From: Microvirgula aerodenitrificans DSM 15089
GTDB lineage: Bacteria; Pseudomonadota; Gammaproteobacteria; Burkholderiales; Aquaspirillaceae
Length of the DNA stretch: 64,000 bases
Direction: 5' to 3'
NCBI RefSeq assembly: GCF_000620105.1
Contig: NZ_JHVK01000008.1
Location: forward strand, 1 to 64,000
Positions 6,890 through 15,635 of the stretch are shown piece by piece. The notes beneath the pieces are model-generated. The model worked only from the letters and a program-made list of their open reading frames with translations, did not search any database and had not been told where the DNA came from. Position 1 is the first letter of the stretch. Every line of letters starts with the position of its first letter. The translations under genes were made by a program, and so were the position numbers.

Positions 6890-8557
6890 ATGGACACTAC
6901 CCAGGCGTCTAGCCAGGCACCGGTATGGAATGGGCGGCGTAATGAGAAAAAACGCCGGCTCGAAGCCCTCGGCAAACTGGCAAATGGTCGGGTCATTCCG
7001 ACCAACCGGATCGTTGAAGCGCTGGAAATCCTGATTGCGCCGGGGGACCGCGTGGTCCTGGAAGGCAACAATCAGAAGCAGGCCGATTTCCTGTCGCGCG
7101 CACTGGCCAGGGTCAACCCGGGCAAGCTGCATGATCTGCACATGATCATGCCGAGCGTCGGACGTCCGGAGCACCTCGACCTGTTCGAGCGCGGTATCGC
7201 CCGCAAGCTCGACTTCTCGTTCTCCGGCCCGCAAAGCCTGCGCATCAGCCAGTTGCTTGAAGACGATCTGCTCGAAATCGGTGCCATTCACACCTACATC
7301 GAACTGTATGCGCGCCTGTTCGTCGACCTGATCCCGAACGTGGCCCTGGTCGCCGCCTACAAGGCCGACCGTCACGGCAATCTGTATACCGGGCCCAGCA
7401 CCGAAGACACGCCGCCCATTGTCGAAGCCGCCGCGTTCAAGGACGGTATCGTCATTGCCCAGGTCAATGAACTGGTCGAGGACGAGAGCGAACTGCCGCG
7501 CGTCGACATTCCGGGTTCGTGGGTGGATTTTGTTGTGGTTGCCGACCAGCCGTTCTTTATCGAACCGCTGTTCACCCGTGATCCGCGGCTGATCAAGCCC
7601 GTGCACGTGCTGATGGCCATGATGGCGATCCGCGGCATTTACGAGCGTCACCAGGTGCAGTCACTGAACCATGGCCTGGGCTTCAATACCGCCGCCATCG
7701 AACTGCTGCTGCCGACCTACGGTGAAAAGCTCGGTCTGAAGGGCAAGATCTGCAAGCACTGGACCCTGAACCCGCACCCGACGCTGATCCCGGCGATCGA
7801 ATCGGGCTGGGTCGAGAGCGTGCACTGCTTCGGCGGCGAACTCGGCATGGAAGAGTATATCCGCGCGCGTCCCGACGTGTTCTTCACCGGCGCGGACGGT
7901 TCGCTGCGCTCCAACCGCGCCTATTGCCAGATGGCTGGCCAGTACGCGGTGGACATGTTTATCGGCTCCACACTGCAGATGGATGCCGACGGGCATTCCT
8001 CGACCGTGACCCGTGGCCGGATCGCCGGTTTCGGGGGCGCGCCGAACATGGGGCATGACCCGCGTGGCCGCCGCCATGCGACCCCGGCCTGGCTCGACCT
8101 GCTGCAGACCGACAACCCGCTGGAACGCGGCAAGAAGCTGGTCGTGCAGATGGTGGAAACCTACCAGCCCGGCGACAAGCCTACCTTTGTCGAAAGCCTC
8201 GATGCCATCGATGTGGCCAAGGCGGCCAGCATGCCGCTGGCACCGGTCATGGTCTACGGCGACGACGTGACCCACGTGCTGACCGAAGAAGGCATTGCCT
8301 ATCTGTACAAGGCCCGCTCGCTGGAAGAACGACGCGAAATGATCGCGGCAGTGGCCGGTGTCACGCCAATCGGCATGCGCCATGACCCGAAAAAGACCTC
8401 CGAGATGCGCCGTCAGGGCCTGATTGCCCTGCCGGAGGACCTTGGCGTCGACCGGGCCGAAGCCACGCGCTCGCAACTGGCGGCCAAGAGCATCGCCGAG
8501 CTGGTCGAATGGTCCGACGGACTTTACAACCCGCCGGCCCGTTTCCGGAGCTGGTAA
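6890..8557 (+). CDS. mdcA: Malonate decarboxylase alpha subunit
   Basis: 555 aa, the usual length of MdcA. It is the acetyl-ACP:malonate ACP transferase that swaps malonate for the acetyl group on the MdcC carrier protein and releases acetate. The protein is strongly recognisable over its whole length as a CoA-transferase-like fold ('NRIVEALEILIAPGDRVVLE' near the N-terminus, 'PNMGHDPRGRRH' in the C-terminal half). A GGAG lies 5 nt before the ATG. The stop overlaps the mdcB start by one base (TAATG). It is a cytoplasmic, biotin-independent system, since no biotin carrier or sodium-pump subunit is in the operon. Confidence 0.95.
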   Translation: MDTTQASSQAPVWNGRRNEKKRRLEALGKLANGRVIPTNRIVEALEILIAPGDRVVLEGNNQKQADFLSRALARVNPGKLHDLHMIMPSVGRPEHLDLFERGIARKLDFSFSGPQSLRISQLLEDDLLEIGAIHTYIELYARLFVDLIPNVALVAAYKADRHGNLYTGPSTEDTPPIVEAAAFKDGIVIAQVNELVEDESELPRVDIPGSWVDFVVVADQPFFIEPLFTRDPRLIKPVHVLMAMMAIRGIYERHQVQSLNHGLGFNTAAIELLLPTYGEKLGLKGKICKHWTLNPHPTLIPAIESGWVESVHCFGGELGMEEYIRARPDVFFTGADGSLRSNRAYCQMAGQYAVDMFIGSTLQMDADGHSSTVTRGRIAGFGGAPNMGHDPRGRRHATPAWLDLLQTDNPLERGKKLVVQMVETYQPGDKPTFVESLDAIDVAKAASMPLAPVMVYGDDVTHVLTEEGIAYLYKARSLEERREMIAAVAGVTPIGMRHDPKKTSEMRRQGLIALPEDLGVDRAEATRSQLAAKSIAELVEWSDGLYNPPARFRSW

Positions 8558-9411
8558 TGAACGGATTCGTCCTGAATCGCTCGGTGCCGCTGGCGCTGCG
8601 CATCGCTGACCTGGCCGTCCGTGCCCTGGTCGACGAGGCGGAACTGACGCCGAAGCCGGGCCTGGTGGACCAGCGCGGCAGCGGCGCTCACCGTGATCTG
8701 ACGCTGGATCTGATGCGGCGCTCGGCCCATGCCCTGCATGACGGCTTTGCCCGGATGGGCGAGGCAGCGGCCCATGCCGAAGCCGATCTGGCGCTGCGCG
8801 AAGCGGTGGGCCGGATCGGTCGCGAGGCCGAGGCCGACATGATGCGCGTCACCGGCGGGGTGAACACCCACCGGGGTGCCATCTGGGCACTGGGGCTGCT
8901 GAGCGCGGCTGCCGCCATGCAGCCGGCGGATCTGATGGCGGCGAATGTCGCCCGGCGGGCGGCCTCGCTGGCTTGCCTGGCGGACCGCTTCAGTCAGCCG
9001 CAGGCCAGCAACGGCGAACGCATGCGCACGCGGTATGGCGTGCCGGGCGCGCGCGGCGAGGCGCAGCAGGCCTTTCCGCATGTGATCGACATCGGTCTGC
9101 CGGCATTGCGCGCCAGTCGCGCCGCCGGCCAGCCGGAAGACGTCGCCCGCCTCGATGCGCTGATTGCGATTCTTGCCCGCCTGCATGACACCTGCGTGCT
9201 GTCGCGCGGTGGCGAGGCGGCGCTGCGGGACGCTCAGTCGCTGGCGCGCGACATCCTGCGCGCTGGCGGCACAGGCAGCCTGCAAGGACAACATCTGTTG
9301 TACCGCCTTGAACTGAACATGCTGGCTCACAACGCATCGCCCGGCGGGGCGGCGGACCTTCTGGCCGCCACGCTGTTTCTCGATGCGCTGGAGCGGCAAG
9401 TCACTATGTAA
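8557..9411 (+). CDS. mdcB: Triphosphoribosyl-dephospho-CoA synthase
   Basis: 284 aa from the ATG overlapping the mdcA stop. It is a CitG/MdcB family enzyme that makes 2'-(5''-triphosphoribosyl)-3'-dephospho-CoA from dephospho-CoA and ATP, the precursor of the MdcC prosthetic group. Family motifs are present: 'LTPKPGLVDQRGSGAH' near residue 31, 'GGVNTHRGAIWALG' near residue 107 and 'LHDTCVLSRGG' in the C-terminal third. A longer frame starts at 8509 inside mdcA but has no reason to be used. A gap of 15 bp with a GAGG sequence precedes mdcC. Confidence 0.93.
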   Translation: MNGFVLNRSVPLALRIADLAVRALVDEAELTPKPGLVDQRGSGAHRDLTLDLMRRSAHALHDGFARMGEAAAHAEADLALREAVGRIGREAEADMMRVTGGVNTHRGAIWALGLLSAAAAMQPADLMAANVARRAASLACLADRFSQPQASNGERMRTRYGVPGARGEAQQAFPHVIDIGLPALRASRAAGQPEDVARLDALIAILARLHDTCVLSRGGEAALRDAQSLARDILRAGGTGSLQGQHLLYRLELNMLAHNASPGGAADLLAATLFLDALERQVTM

Positions 9412-9426
9412 ACGAGGGAGTCCTGA

Positions 9427-9738
9427 ATGGAAACCATCAGATTTGAATACCCGGCCCAACAGCCGGTGGCCGGTCGCGTGCAGGTCGGCGTGGTCGGGAG
9501 TGGCGATCTTGAGGTCCTGATCGAGCCGGGTCACGCCGGCCGGACCACGATTGTCGTCAACACCTCGGTGGATGGTGCCGCCAGCCGCTGGCAGGCCCTG
9601 TTCGACCGGATGTTCGCCGAGCGGTCCGGGGAGGCCGCCATGCAGGTCGAAATCAATGACTTCGGCGCCACGCCGGGCGTCGTGCGCATGCGCCTGGAGC
9701 AGGGCATGGAAATCGTCGCCCGTGCGGCCGGAAAGTGA
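9427..9738 (+). CDS. mdcC: Malonate decarboxylase acyl carrier protein (delta subunit)
   Basis: 103 aa. It carries the 2'-(5''-phosphoribosyl)-3'-dephospho-CoA group on Ser25 ('VVGSGDLEVL', residues 22-31), the conserved attachment site in MdcC proteins. The acetyl/malonyl thioester on this group is the substrate for MdcA and MdcD/E. GAGG precedes the ATG. A GTG overlapping its stop could start mdcD, but a better mdcD start follows. MdcB and MdcG in the same operon make and attach its cofactor. Confidence 0.94.
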   Translation: METIRFEYPAQQPVAGRVQVGVVGSGDLEVLIEPGHAGRTTIVVNTSVDGAASRWQALFDRMFAERSGEAAMQVEINDFGATPGVVRMRLEQGMEIVARAAGK

Positions 9739-9746
9739 GGATCACG

Positions 9747-10598
9747 ATGGACATGAGCAAAAACCGGCTGTCGGACAGCTTTATTGAACTGAGCGCCCGC
9801 GAACGGGCGCGGGCGCTGCTGGATACGGGCAGCATGCGCGAGTTGCTGGACCCGTTCGATCGTGTGACCTCGCCGTGGCTGGCCTCGCAGGGCATCGTGA
9901 CCCAGGCCGATGACGGCCTGGTGGTGGCGCGCGGGACCATCAATGGCCAGAGCGCCGTCGTGCTCGGCATCGAAGGCAGCTTCCAGGGCGGCAGCATGGG
10001 CGAAGTCTCCGGCGCGAAGATGGCCGGCGCACTCGAACTGGCTGCGGAAGACAATCGCAACGGTATCCCGACCCTGGCCGTGCTGCTGCTGGAAACCGGC
10101 GGCGTGCGGCTGCAGGAAGCCAATCTGGGGCTGGCGGCGATTGCCGAAATCCATGCTGCCATTGCCGATCTGCGTCGCTATCAGCCGGTGATCGGCGTGA
10201 TTGCCGGTACCGTCGGCTGCTTTGGTGGCATGTCGGTGGCTGCCGCGCTGTGCAGCTATGTGGTGGTGACGCGCGAGGCGCGCTATGGGCTGAACGGTCC
10301 GCAGGTGATCGAGCAGGAAGCGGGCATTGCCGAATACGACTCGCGGGACAAGCCGTTCATCTGGAGCCTGTCCGGCGGCGAGCAGCGCCATGCCACCGGT
10401 CTGGCCGACCGTTACGTGGCGGACGATGTAGCACGCATGGTCGATACCGTGCGTGAACTGGCGGCAGCCGGTGTGCCGGCCCTGCCGCGTGACCAGCGTA
10501 TCGACGAATTCCTGGCCCTGCTGGACCGTATCGATGTCGATACGCAGCCGGATAGCGCCCGGGTACGTGAAATCTTTGGCAAAGGAGTCAAGGCATGA
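9747..10598 (+). CDS. mdcD: Malonate decarboxylase beta subunit
   Basis: 283 aa from the ATG at 9747 (GAGG 6 nt upstream; an in-frame GTG at 9735 and an ATG at 9753 are alternatives). It has a crotonase/carboxyltransferase-beta fold: 'GSFQGGSMGEVSGAKMAGALE' forms the oxyanion and substrate pocket region. With MdcE it decarboxylates malonyl-S-MdcC to acetyl-S-MdcC. Its stop overlaps the mdcE start (ATGA), so equal synthesis of the two subunits is expected. Confidence 0.94.
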   Translation: MDMSKNRLSDSFIELSARERARALLDTGSMRELLDPFDRVTSPWLASQGIVTQADDGLVVARGTINGQSAVVLGIEGSFQGGSMGEVSGAKMAGALELAAEDNRNGIPTLAVLLLETGGVRLQEANLGLAAIAEIHAAIADLRRYQPVIGVIAGTVGCFGGMSVAAALCSYVVVTREARYGLNGPQVIEQEAGIAEYDSRDKPFIWSLSGGEQRHATGLADRYVADDVARMVDTVRELAAAGVPALPRDQRIDEFLALLDRIDVDTQPDSARVREIFGKGVKA

Positions 10599-11419
10599 GC
10601 GAACAGCATACGAACACCGCCGCGTCGCAACGCGGGCGGGTCTGGTTTGAGGCGCTCGTCGCCGGCGGTTCGCCGGTCGCCGGGCTGCCGGACTCGGTAC
10701 AGGCCGCCGATATCGAACTGGCTGGCCGCGCCGCTCGCGTCATTGCCGTGCTGCCGGATCCGGCAAACCGTTTCCCGCGCGCCAGAAACGGCGAAGTGGG
10801 GCTGCTGGAAGGCTGGAACGTCGCCCGGGCCGTCAGCGAGGCGGTCAAGGCCGATGCCGACCGTGAGGACAAGCGGACGCTGATCGCGGTCGTCGACGTG
10901 CGCAGCCAGGCCTATGGTCGCCGCGAAGAGGCGTTCGGCATTCACCTGGCGCTGGCTGCTGCCGGCGCTGCGTATGCGAATGCCCGCCAGCAAGGCCACC
11001 CGGTAGTGGCGCTGATCGTGGGCAAGGCCATGTCGGGCGGTTTCCTCGCCCATGGCTATCAGGCCAACCGCCTGATCGCCCTCAACGACCCGAAGGTGCT
11101 GGTGCATGCCATGTACCAGGCCGCCGCGGCGCGCATCACGCTGCGTACGGTCGAGGAACTGGAAAAGCTGGCTGCCACGGTGGCGCCGATGGCCTACGAC
11201 ATCGGCAACTACGCGAAGCTCGGCCTGCTGTGGAAGCTGCTGGACATGGAGCAGGCCGATGCACCGACTGCCGACGACCTGTCGCAGGTCCGCCAGACGC
11301 TGACCGCTGCCGTTGCCGACATCCTGAGCTCGCCGCGCGACCTGTCCTGCCGTCTTGGCGCCGAGACCCGGGCCGCTTCGGCCCGGGTGCGTCAGCTGTT
11401 GCGTGCGCAATGGGCCTGA
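10595..11419 (+). CDS. mdcE: Malonate decarboxylase gamma subunit
   Basis: 274 aa, the partner of MdcD and a carboxyltransferase-alpha-like fold ('VVALIVGKAMSGGFLAHGYQ' in the middle, typical of MdcE). AAAGGAG precedes the ATG, which overlaps the mdcD stop. The length agrees with other MdcE proteins. It is followed by a 119-bp spacer with a hairpin before the transporter gene, so the enzyme genes mdcA-E form a tight block. Confidence 0.93.
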   Translation: MSEQHTNTAASQRGRVWFEALVAGGSPVAGLPDSVQAADIELAGRAARVIAVLPDPANRFPRARNGEVGLLEGWNVARAVSEAVKADADREDKRTLIAVVDVRSQAYGRREEAFGIHLALAAAGAAYANARQQGHPVVALIVGKAMSGGFLAHGYQANRLIALNDPKVLVHAMYQAAAARITLRTVEELEKLAATVAPMAYDIGNYAKLGLLWKLLDMEQADAPTADDLSQVRQTLTAAVADILSSPRDLSCRLGAETRAASARVRQLLRAQWA

Positions 11420-11462
11420 TGCCTCTTTAAACTTCCCTCCGCTTCCCGTACTGCCTGCAACG

Positions 11463-11483
11463 GCACGGCGCTTCACGCCGTGC
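11463..11483 (+). other. Hairpin between mdcE and mdcF
   Basis: A perfect 8-bp stem GCACGGCG / CGCCGTGC with loop CTTCA, followed closely by a second GC-rich inverted repeat (CCCGCATGCGTGCGGG, 11492-11507). There is no T-run, so it is not a classical terminator. It more likely acts as an mRNA processing or stability element separating enzyme and transporter segments. Confidence 0.4.
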
Positions 11484-11538
11484 TGCGGGGACCCGCATGC
11501 GTGCGGGAAGCCAATAACCCCTCTATCTGGAGACAGCC

Positions 11539-12519
11539 ATGGGCTATTTCATTCTCAAGGCGCTTGCACCGATTTTCGTCATCCTTGCGCTCGGCTACTG
11601 GGCCGGCAAGGCCAAGCTGGTCGACAACGCCAATGTGGCGATCCTGAACATTTTCCTGATGGACTTCGCCCTGCCTGGCGGTCTGTTCCTGGCCACGGTG
11701 CAAACGCCGTGGGCCGGCATCGTCAAGCAGGTGCCGCTGGTTGCGGTACTGACGCTGTCGATGTGGGTGGTGTACGCCATTGTGTATTTCGTGTCTGCAA
11801 AAGTGTGCCGCAAGCCGCTTGGCGATACGGCGGTGCTGTCGCTGACCGTGGCCTTGCCGAACTATGCGGCCCTGGGCCTGCCCATTCTCAACGGTGTGCT
11901 GGGGGAAAGCGCGACGACGTCGCTGAATGTGGCCATCGCCATTGCCTGCGGCTCCGTGCTGATGACGCCGATCTGCCTGATGATGCTGGAAGCAGCCAAG
12001 GCCCAGGCCAGTGGCGCGCCGCGTCTGCCGATGACCAGCGCCCTGCCGCGCCTGATGTGGGCCTCGATGAAAAAGCCGCTGGTGTTCGGTCCGATCCTTG
12101 GCGTGATCGGTTCGGCACTGCTGGGTGCGGCTGACCTGAAGGCACCGGAGCTGCTGCTGGTGGCATTCAAGCCGCTTGGCGCCGCTTCGCTGGCCGCCGC
12201 GCTGTTCCTGACCGGGGTGATCCTGTCGGCCCGCAAGCTCAAGATCAATGGCGTGGTGATTTTCAGCGCGGTGCTGAAGAACCTTGTGCAGCCGTTCATC
12301 GCCTGGGGGATCGCTCTCGCGTTCGGCCTGGATCCGGTCATCGTCGTGGCGGGTGTGCTGCTGGTCGCCCTGTCTGCCGGCTTCTTTGGTGTGGTGTTCG
12401 GCAACCGCTATGGCATCCAGTCGCCCGATGGAGAAGGGGCACTGCTGGTCAGTACCGCCGCATTCATTGTGACGATTCCGCTGTTCATCGTGCTGACGGC
12501 ACCGCTGCTGCAGCCGTAA
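11539..12519 (+). CDS. mdcF: Malonate transporter, AEC (auxin efflux carrier) family
   Basis: 326 aa, almost entirely hydrophobic with about 10 predicted membrane segments, and N-terminal 'ALAPIFVILALGYWAGK' typical of AEC permeases. MdcF proteins of this family occur in mdc operons and are taken to import malonate. CTGGAGAC precedes the ATG. The C-terminal half contains the second five-helix repeat. The substrate is inferred from the operon; AEC proteins also move malate and other carboxylates. Confidence 0.85.
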   Translation: MGYFILKALAPIFVILALGYWAGKAKLVDNANVAILNIFLMDFALPGGLFLATVQTPWAGIVKQVPLVAVLTLSMWVVYAIVYFVSAKVCRKPLGDTAVLSLTVALPNYAALGLPILNGVLGESATTSLNVAIAIACGSVLMTPICLMMLEAAKAQASGAPRLPMTSALPRLMWASMKKPLVFGPILGVIGSALLGAADLKAPELLLVAFKPLGAASLAAALFLTGVILSARKLKINGVVIFSAVLKNLVQPFIAWGIALAFGLDPVIVVAGVLLVALSAGFFGVVFGNRYGIQSPDGEGALLVSTAAFIVTIPLFIVLTAPLLQP

Positions 12520-12563
12520 TGCCTGAACAGGGCCGGGGGCTTTTTATCGGACAGGAGGTTCAG

Positions 12564-13205
12564 ATGCCCGAAGCGTATCTGGTGCATGAACTGGTGTGGC
12601 TGCAGGCCGATATCGCCACGCGCCTGCCCGGGTGGTTTGCCGGCCTCCCGGCCTGGGCGCAGGGCAGGGTGCATGCGGCGCATCCGCTGGTGGTGCGCCG
12701 TGCCGAGGTGGCACCGGGATGGGTGGCCGTCGGTTTGCGCGGGCACTCGCGTGCCGAACGCCACGGCACTGCCGTCCCGCAGGCTGCCATCGTTCGCCGC
12801 GTGCGGCCCACGGCACTGCGAATGCATGCATCGCGGGCCGGGCGTGGCACCCTGCCGGCGTTGCAGGCGTGGGATGCGCTGCGCGATCGCCTGTCGCTGT
12901 CCTTCGACTGGGGGCCGGCCGGCAGTGTGGCCTACGAACTGGCCACGGGCGCGGATACCGTCAGCGTCGGCAGCGATCTCGACATGGTGCTGTACGCGCC
13001 TGAGCCCCTGACCCGCGAAGCCGCGCGGCAACTGCTGGCGGCATTCGAGCTGCCGGCCTGCCATTGCGATGTGCAGCTCATCCTGCCGGACGATCGGGGG
13101 CTGGCACTGCGCGAATGGGCGCGGGGTGACGCGCACGTACTGGTGAAAACGCGGCGTGGACCGCAATTGACCGATCAACCCTGGACGATGGAGACCCCGT
13201 CATGA
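12564..13205 (+). CDS. mdcG: Phosphoribosyl-dephospho-CoA transferase (holo-MdcC synthase)
   Basis: 213 aa from the ATG at 12564, set by a strong AGGAGG 8 nt upstream; an ATG at 12519 overlapping the mdcF stop is less likely. The nucleotidyltransferase signature 'VGSDLDMVLY' (residues 135-144) supplies Asp138 and Asp140 for metal binding. The enzyme transfers the prosthetic group made by MdcB onto Ser25 of MdcC. Its stop overlaps the mdcH ATG by 4 bp. Confidence 0.92.
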   Translation: MPEAYLVHELVWLQADIATRLPGWFAGLPAWAQGRVHAAHPLVVRRAEVAPGWVAVGLRGHSRAERHGTAVPQAAIVRRVRPTALRMHASRAGRGTLPALQAWDALRDRLSLSFDWGPAGSVAYELATGADTVSVGSDLDMVLYAPEPLTREAARQLLAAFELPACHCDVQLILPDDRGLALREWARGDAHVLVKTRRGPQLTDQPWTMETPS

Positions 13206-14128
13206 CAACCCTGCTGACTTTTCCGGGCCAGGGCGCCCAGCGCCCCGGCATGCTGCATGCCCTGCCTGCCCACCCCGAGGTGACCCGGACACTGGAAGAG
13301 GCCTGTGACGGTCTGGGACAGGGGCTGTCCGAACTGGATTCCGCCGATGCGCTGCGTTCGACACAGGCAGTGCAATTGTCACTGTTGATCGCCGGCGTGG
13401 CCTCGGCGCGCCTGCTGGCCGACGCGGGCTGCGAGCCCGACATGGTGCTGGGCCTGTCCATCGGCGCCTATCCGGCTGCCGTCGCGGCCGGCAGCCTGAC
13501 CTTTGCCGATGCGCTGCAACTGGTGCGCCTGCGCGGCGCACTGATGCAGCAGGCGTATCCGTCCGGCTACGGAATGAGTGCCGTGATCGGTCTGTCGCTG
13601 GCCCAGGTGGAACGGCTGGTGGCCGGGCAGTTCCGTGAGGAGGAACCGGTCTACGTGGCCAATATCAATTCGGCCGAGCAGATTGTCGTGGCCGGGCATG
13701 AGAACGGGCTCGCCCGTCTTGCCGAAGCGGCCGTGCGCGACTTTCATGCGCGCAAGGTGCATCGTATTGCCATCAGCGTGCCCTCGCACTGCATGCTGTT
13801 GTCCGGGGCGGCCAGTCAGATGCGGGCGGCGTTCGATCGTGTCACCGTCTCGCCGCCGCGCTGCACGTATGTCAGCGCCAGCAGTGCGCGGGCGCTCTTC
13901 CAGGCCGACGCGATCCGGGACGACCTGGCATTCAACATGGCGCGTCAGGTGCACTGGCACGATGCCGCCACCCATGCCCGCGAACGCGGTGCCAGTCTGG
14001 CGATCGAAGCCCTGCCGGGCGCCACGCTGACCTCGCTGTGCCGGCCGGTATTTGCCGATGGTGGCGAGGCCGTCTCGCTGTGCCAGGCGCCGCTGGCCAC
14101 TGTGCTGGCCCTGCATTCGCGGCTGTAG
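13202..14128 (+). CDS. mdcH: Malonyl-CoA:ACP transacylase of malonate decarboxylase
   Basis: 308 aa with a FabD-like fold. Ser86 in 'GLSIGAY' is the nucleophile, 'TFPGQGAQ' is at the N-terminus, and a His in 'VPSHCMLL' (about residue 198) completes the dyad. MdcH loads the first malonyl group onto holo-MdcC to start the catalytic cycle. It is the last gene of the mdc operon and overlaps mdcG. The 66 bp to the convergent TetR gene contains no obvious terminator. Confidence 0.93.
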   Translation: MTTLLTFPGQGAQRPGMLHALPAHPEVTRTLEEACDGLGQGLSELDSADALRSTQAVQLSLLIAGVASARLLADAGCEPDMVLGLSIGAYPAAVAAGSLTFADALQLVRLRGALMQQAYPSGYGMSAVIGLSLAQVERLVAGQFREEEPVYVANINSAEQIVVAGHENGLARLAEAAVRDFHARKVHRIAISVPSHCMLLSGAASQMRAAFDRVTVSPPRCTYVSASSARALFQADAIRDDLAFNMARQVHWHDAATHARERGASLAIEALPGATLTSLCRPVFADGGEAVSLCQAPLATVLALHSRL

Positions 14129-14194
14129 TTGTGCAGGCCGAACGATGAGCTTCGCCTCGATAACGGGTCTGCCGGAGAGGCGTTCGATTGCCGT

Positions 14195-14854
14195 TCATCC
14201 GGCCTGGGATGGACTGCCAGGCCGAGCGATCAGAAGCGACAGCACATCCATGCAGGCATCGAGATGCGCCGCGACTGATCCTTCCGGCAGGGGGCGCATC
14301 ATGCCAAGCGCCATCTGGCGCAGCGGCTCGGCCACTGCCATTGCCAGAATGGCTTTGGCCAGCACGGCCGGCTCCGGGGCATGCAAAAGCCCCTTGCGGG
14401 ACTGTTTTTCGAGCCAACCGGAAAGCAGCATCTGCCCACGTTCAATCCCATTGCGCTGGTAACTGTCCAGGAGTTCCTGCTTGCCGGGAAACTCAGTCGT
14501 CAGCAGGCGGAAGACGCGAACAGCGGTTTCGGACAGTACCTGCATGCAGACGTTTTCCAGAATCGCCCGGAGTGCTTGCGCAGCGTCACCCGTGTCCTGC
14601 GGATCCATCTGCATGGACGGCGCATAGCCATCCGTCCACTGGCGAACCGCCAGACCGATCAGTTCCTGTCGATTCTCGGCATGGCGATAGGCGGTTTTCT
14701 TGGCCACGCCAGCGCGCCTGGCTATCGCCTCCATCGTGGCGGCTTCATAACCGCTTTCCAGCAACACGTCCATGGCACTTTGCAGCAGCGCCCGTCTTAC
14801 GTCTTCTTCTGGTCGTGGCGGCCGTCCGCGCAGTCCTTTTTCCGGTTGGGGCAT
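14195..14854 (-). CDS. TetR-family regulator, PhlH-like by context
   Basis: 219 aa from the ATG at 14854 (GAGGA 7-8 nt upstream); an ATG at 14878 has no ribosome-binding site. The N-terminal TetR HTH ('EAIARRAGVAKKTAYRHAENR') is followed by an all-helical ligand-binding domain. It is divergent from a PhlG-like hydrolase, with a 45-bp palindrome between them that would cover both promoters, so it very likely represses both genes. In DAPG-producing pseudomonads a TetR protein, PhlH, controls phlG in the same way. Whether this protein senses DAPG is unknown. Confidence 0.8.
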   Translation of the reverse strand: MPQPEKGLRGRPPRPEEDVRRALLQSAMDVLLESGYEAATMEAIARRAGVAKKTAYRHAENRQELIGLAVRQWTDGYAPSMQMDPQDTGDAAQALRAILENVCMQVLSETAVRVFRLLTTEFPGKQELLDSYQRNGIERGQMLLSGWLEKQSRKGLLHAPEPAVLAKAILAMAVAEPLRQMALGMMRPLPEGSVAAHLDACMDVLSLLIARPGSPSQAG

Positions 14855-14881
14855 GGGGGGTTCCTCGGCATTGGGCAATGA

Positions 14882-14926
14882 CGACCATGATATAGGAAAC
14901 GATGTTCGTTTCCTATATCATGGTCG
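14882..14926. promoter_or_regulatory. 45-bp palindromic operator between the TetR and hydrolase genes
   Basis: The arms are 21 bp each and perfectly complementary (14882-14902 and 14906-14926) around the centre TGT. The inner core GAAACGA-TGT-TCGTTTC resembles typical TetR-family half-sites. A TATATC element inside the right arm could be the -10 of the hydrolase promoter. The length would allow two TetR dimers to bind. Confidence 0.75.
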
Positions 14927-14951
14927 CTCCGCCAATCGCGAAAGGAAGCCG

Positions 14952-15635
14952 ATGATGTCCCAACTCGCCAAACCGTGGCTTGACCACAGTCCTCTCCTTG
15001 ATCCCGCCCCCATGACACTGGAGATGGGGGTGCAACGTCTTGAAAATCGCAGTCTGCTGGTGGCTGTGCGTACCGATCTCCATGGCTGCAAGGGAAGGAT
15101 GCTCGACTGGTGGTTCACGTTTTTCGAAACTACCCAGCACATCAAGTGGTGGCATCCGGCAGATCACGTCGAACATTCGGGATGGGACGCAAACTGGGAG
15201 AAGGGCAAGCGCTACCATGGCGCCAGCATCTCCGCTGTCGAATCCCTGGGAGAAATTCCTCCGGTGACCGCCAGGCTCAAATTCCATGATCCTCGCGATG
15301 TGTTTGCGCCCTCAATGGTGGACGACGCCTTCGCCAGCCACCGGGTATCGGCCATTGTTGCGGCCCGGATCGGTTTTGGAGACGGGGTGAAGCTGGATGA
15401 GAATGGCGATCCCGTGAGCGGACAAATGCTGCACGTCGCCAGGGACACCCCTTTTGGCTGCGTGCTTCGCAGCCGCTTCGTCCTGGGACTGGATGACGAA
15501 CATGCCCCGAGTGAAGCCATGGGGCTGGCGCTGATGCGGCATTGCTACACAGAGTTCACCTTTCTCTCCCGCTTTTTGCCATCGCTTTATTTTGGTGAAA
15601 AGGCCAATGGTGAAGAGGTCCCGCTTCCATGGTGA
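14952..15635 (+). CDS. PhlG-like (2,4-diacetylphloroglucinol hydrolase family) protein
   Basis: 227 aa from ATG 14952 (AAGGAA upstream). It belongs to the DAPG hydrolase family, zinc-dependent C-C hydrolases; PhlG cleaves one acetyl group from 2,4-diacetylphloroglucinol. Family features include 'LDWWFTFFETTQHIKWWHPADH' starting at residue 51, cut here as residues 51-72, with candidate ligands His68 or His72, Glu97, and the 'HCYTE' pair His197/Glu201. It is shorter than Pseudomonas PhlG (about 290 aa), mainly at the N-terminus, so the substrate may differ. It is divergent from the TetR gene, and its 3' end overlaps the convergent efflux lipoprotein gene by 49 bp. Confidence 0.75.
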   Translation: MMSQLAKPWLDHSPLLDPAPMTLEMGVQRLENRSLLVAVRTDLHGCKGRMLDWWFTFFETTQHIKWWHPADHVEHSGWDANWEKGKRYHGASISAVESLGEIPPVTARLKFHDPRDVFAPSMVDDAFASHRVSAIVAARIGFGDGVKLDENGDPVSGQMLHVARDTPFGCVLRSRFVLGLDDEHAPSEAMGLALMRHCYTEFTFLSRFLPSLYFGEKANGEEVPLPW

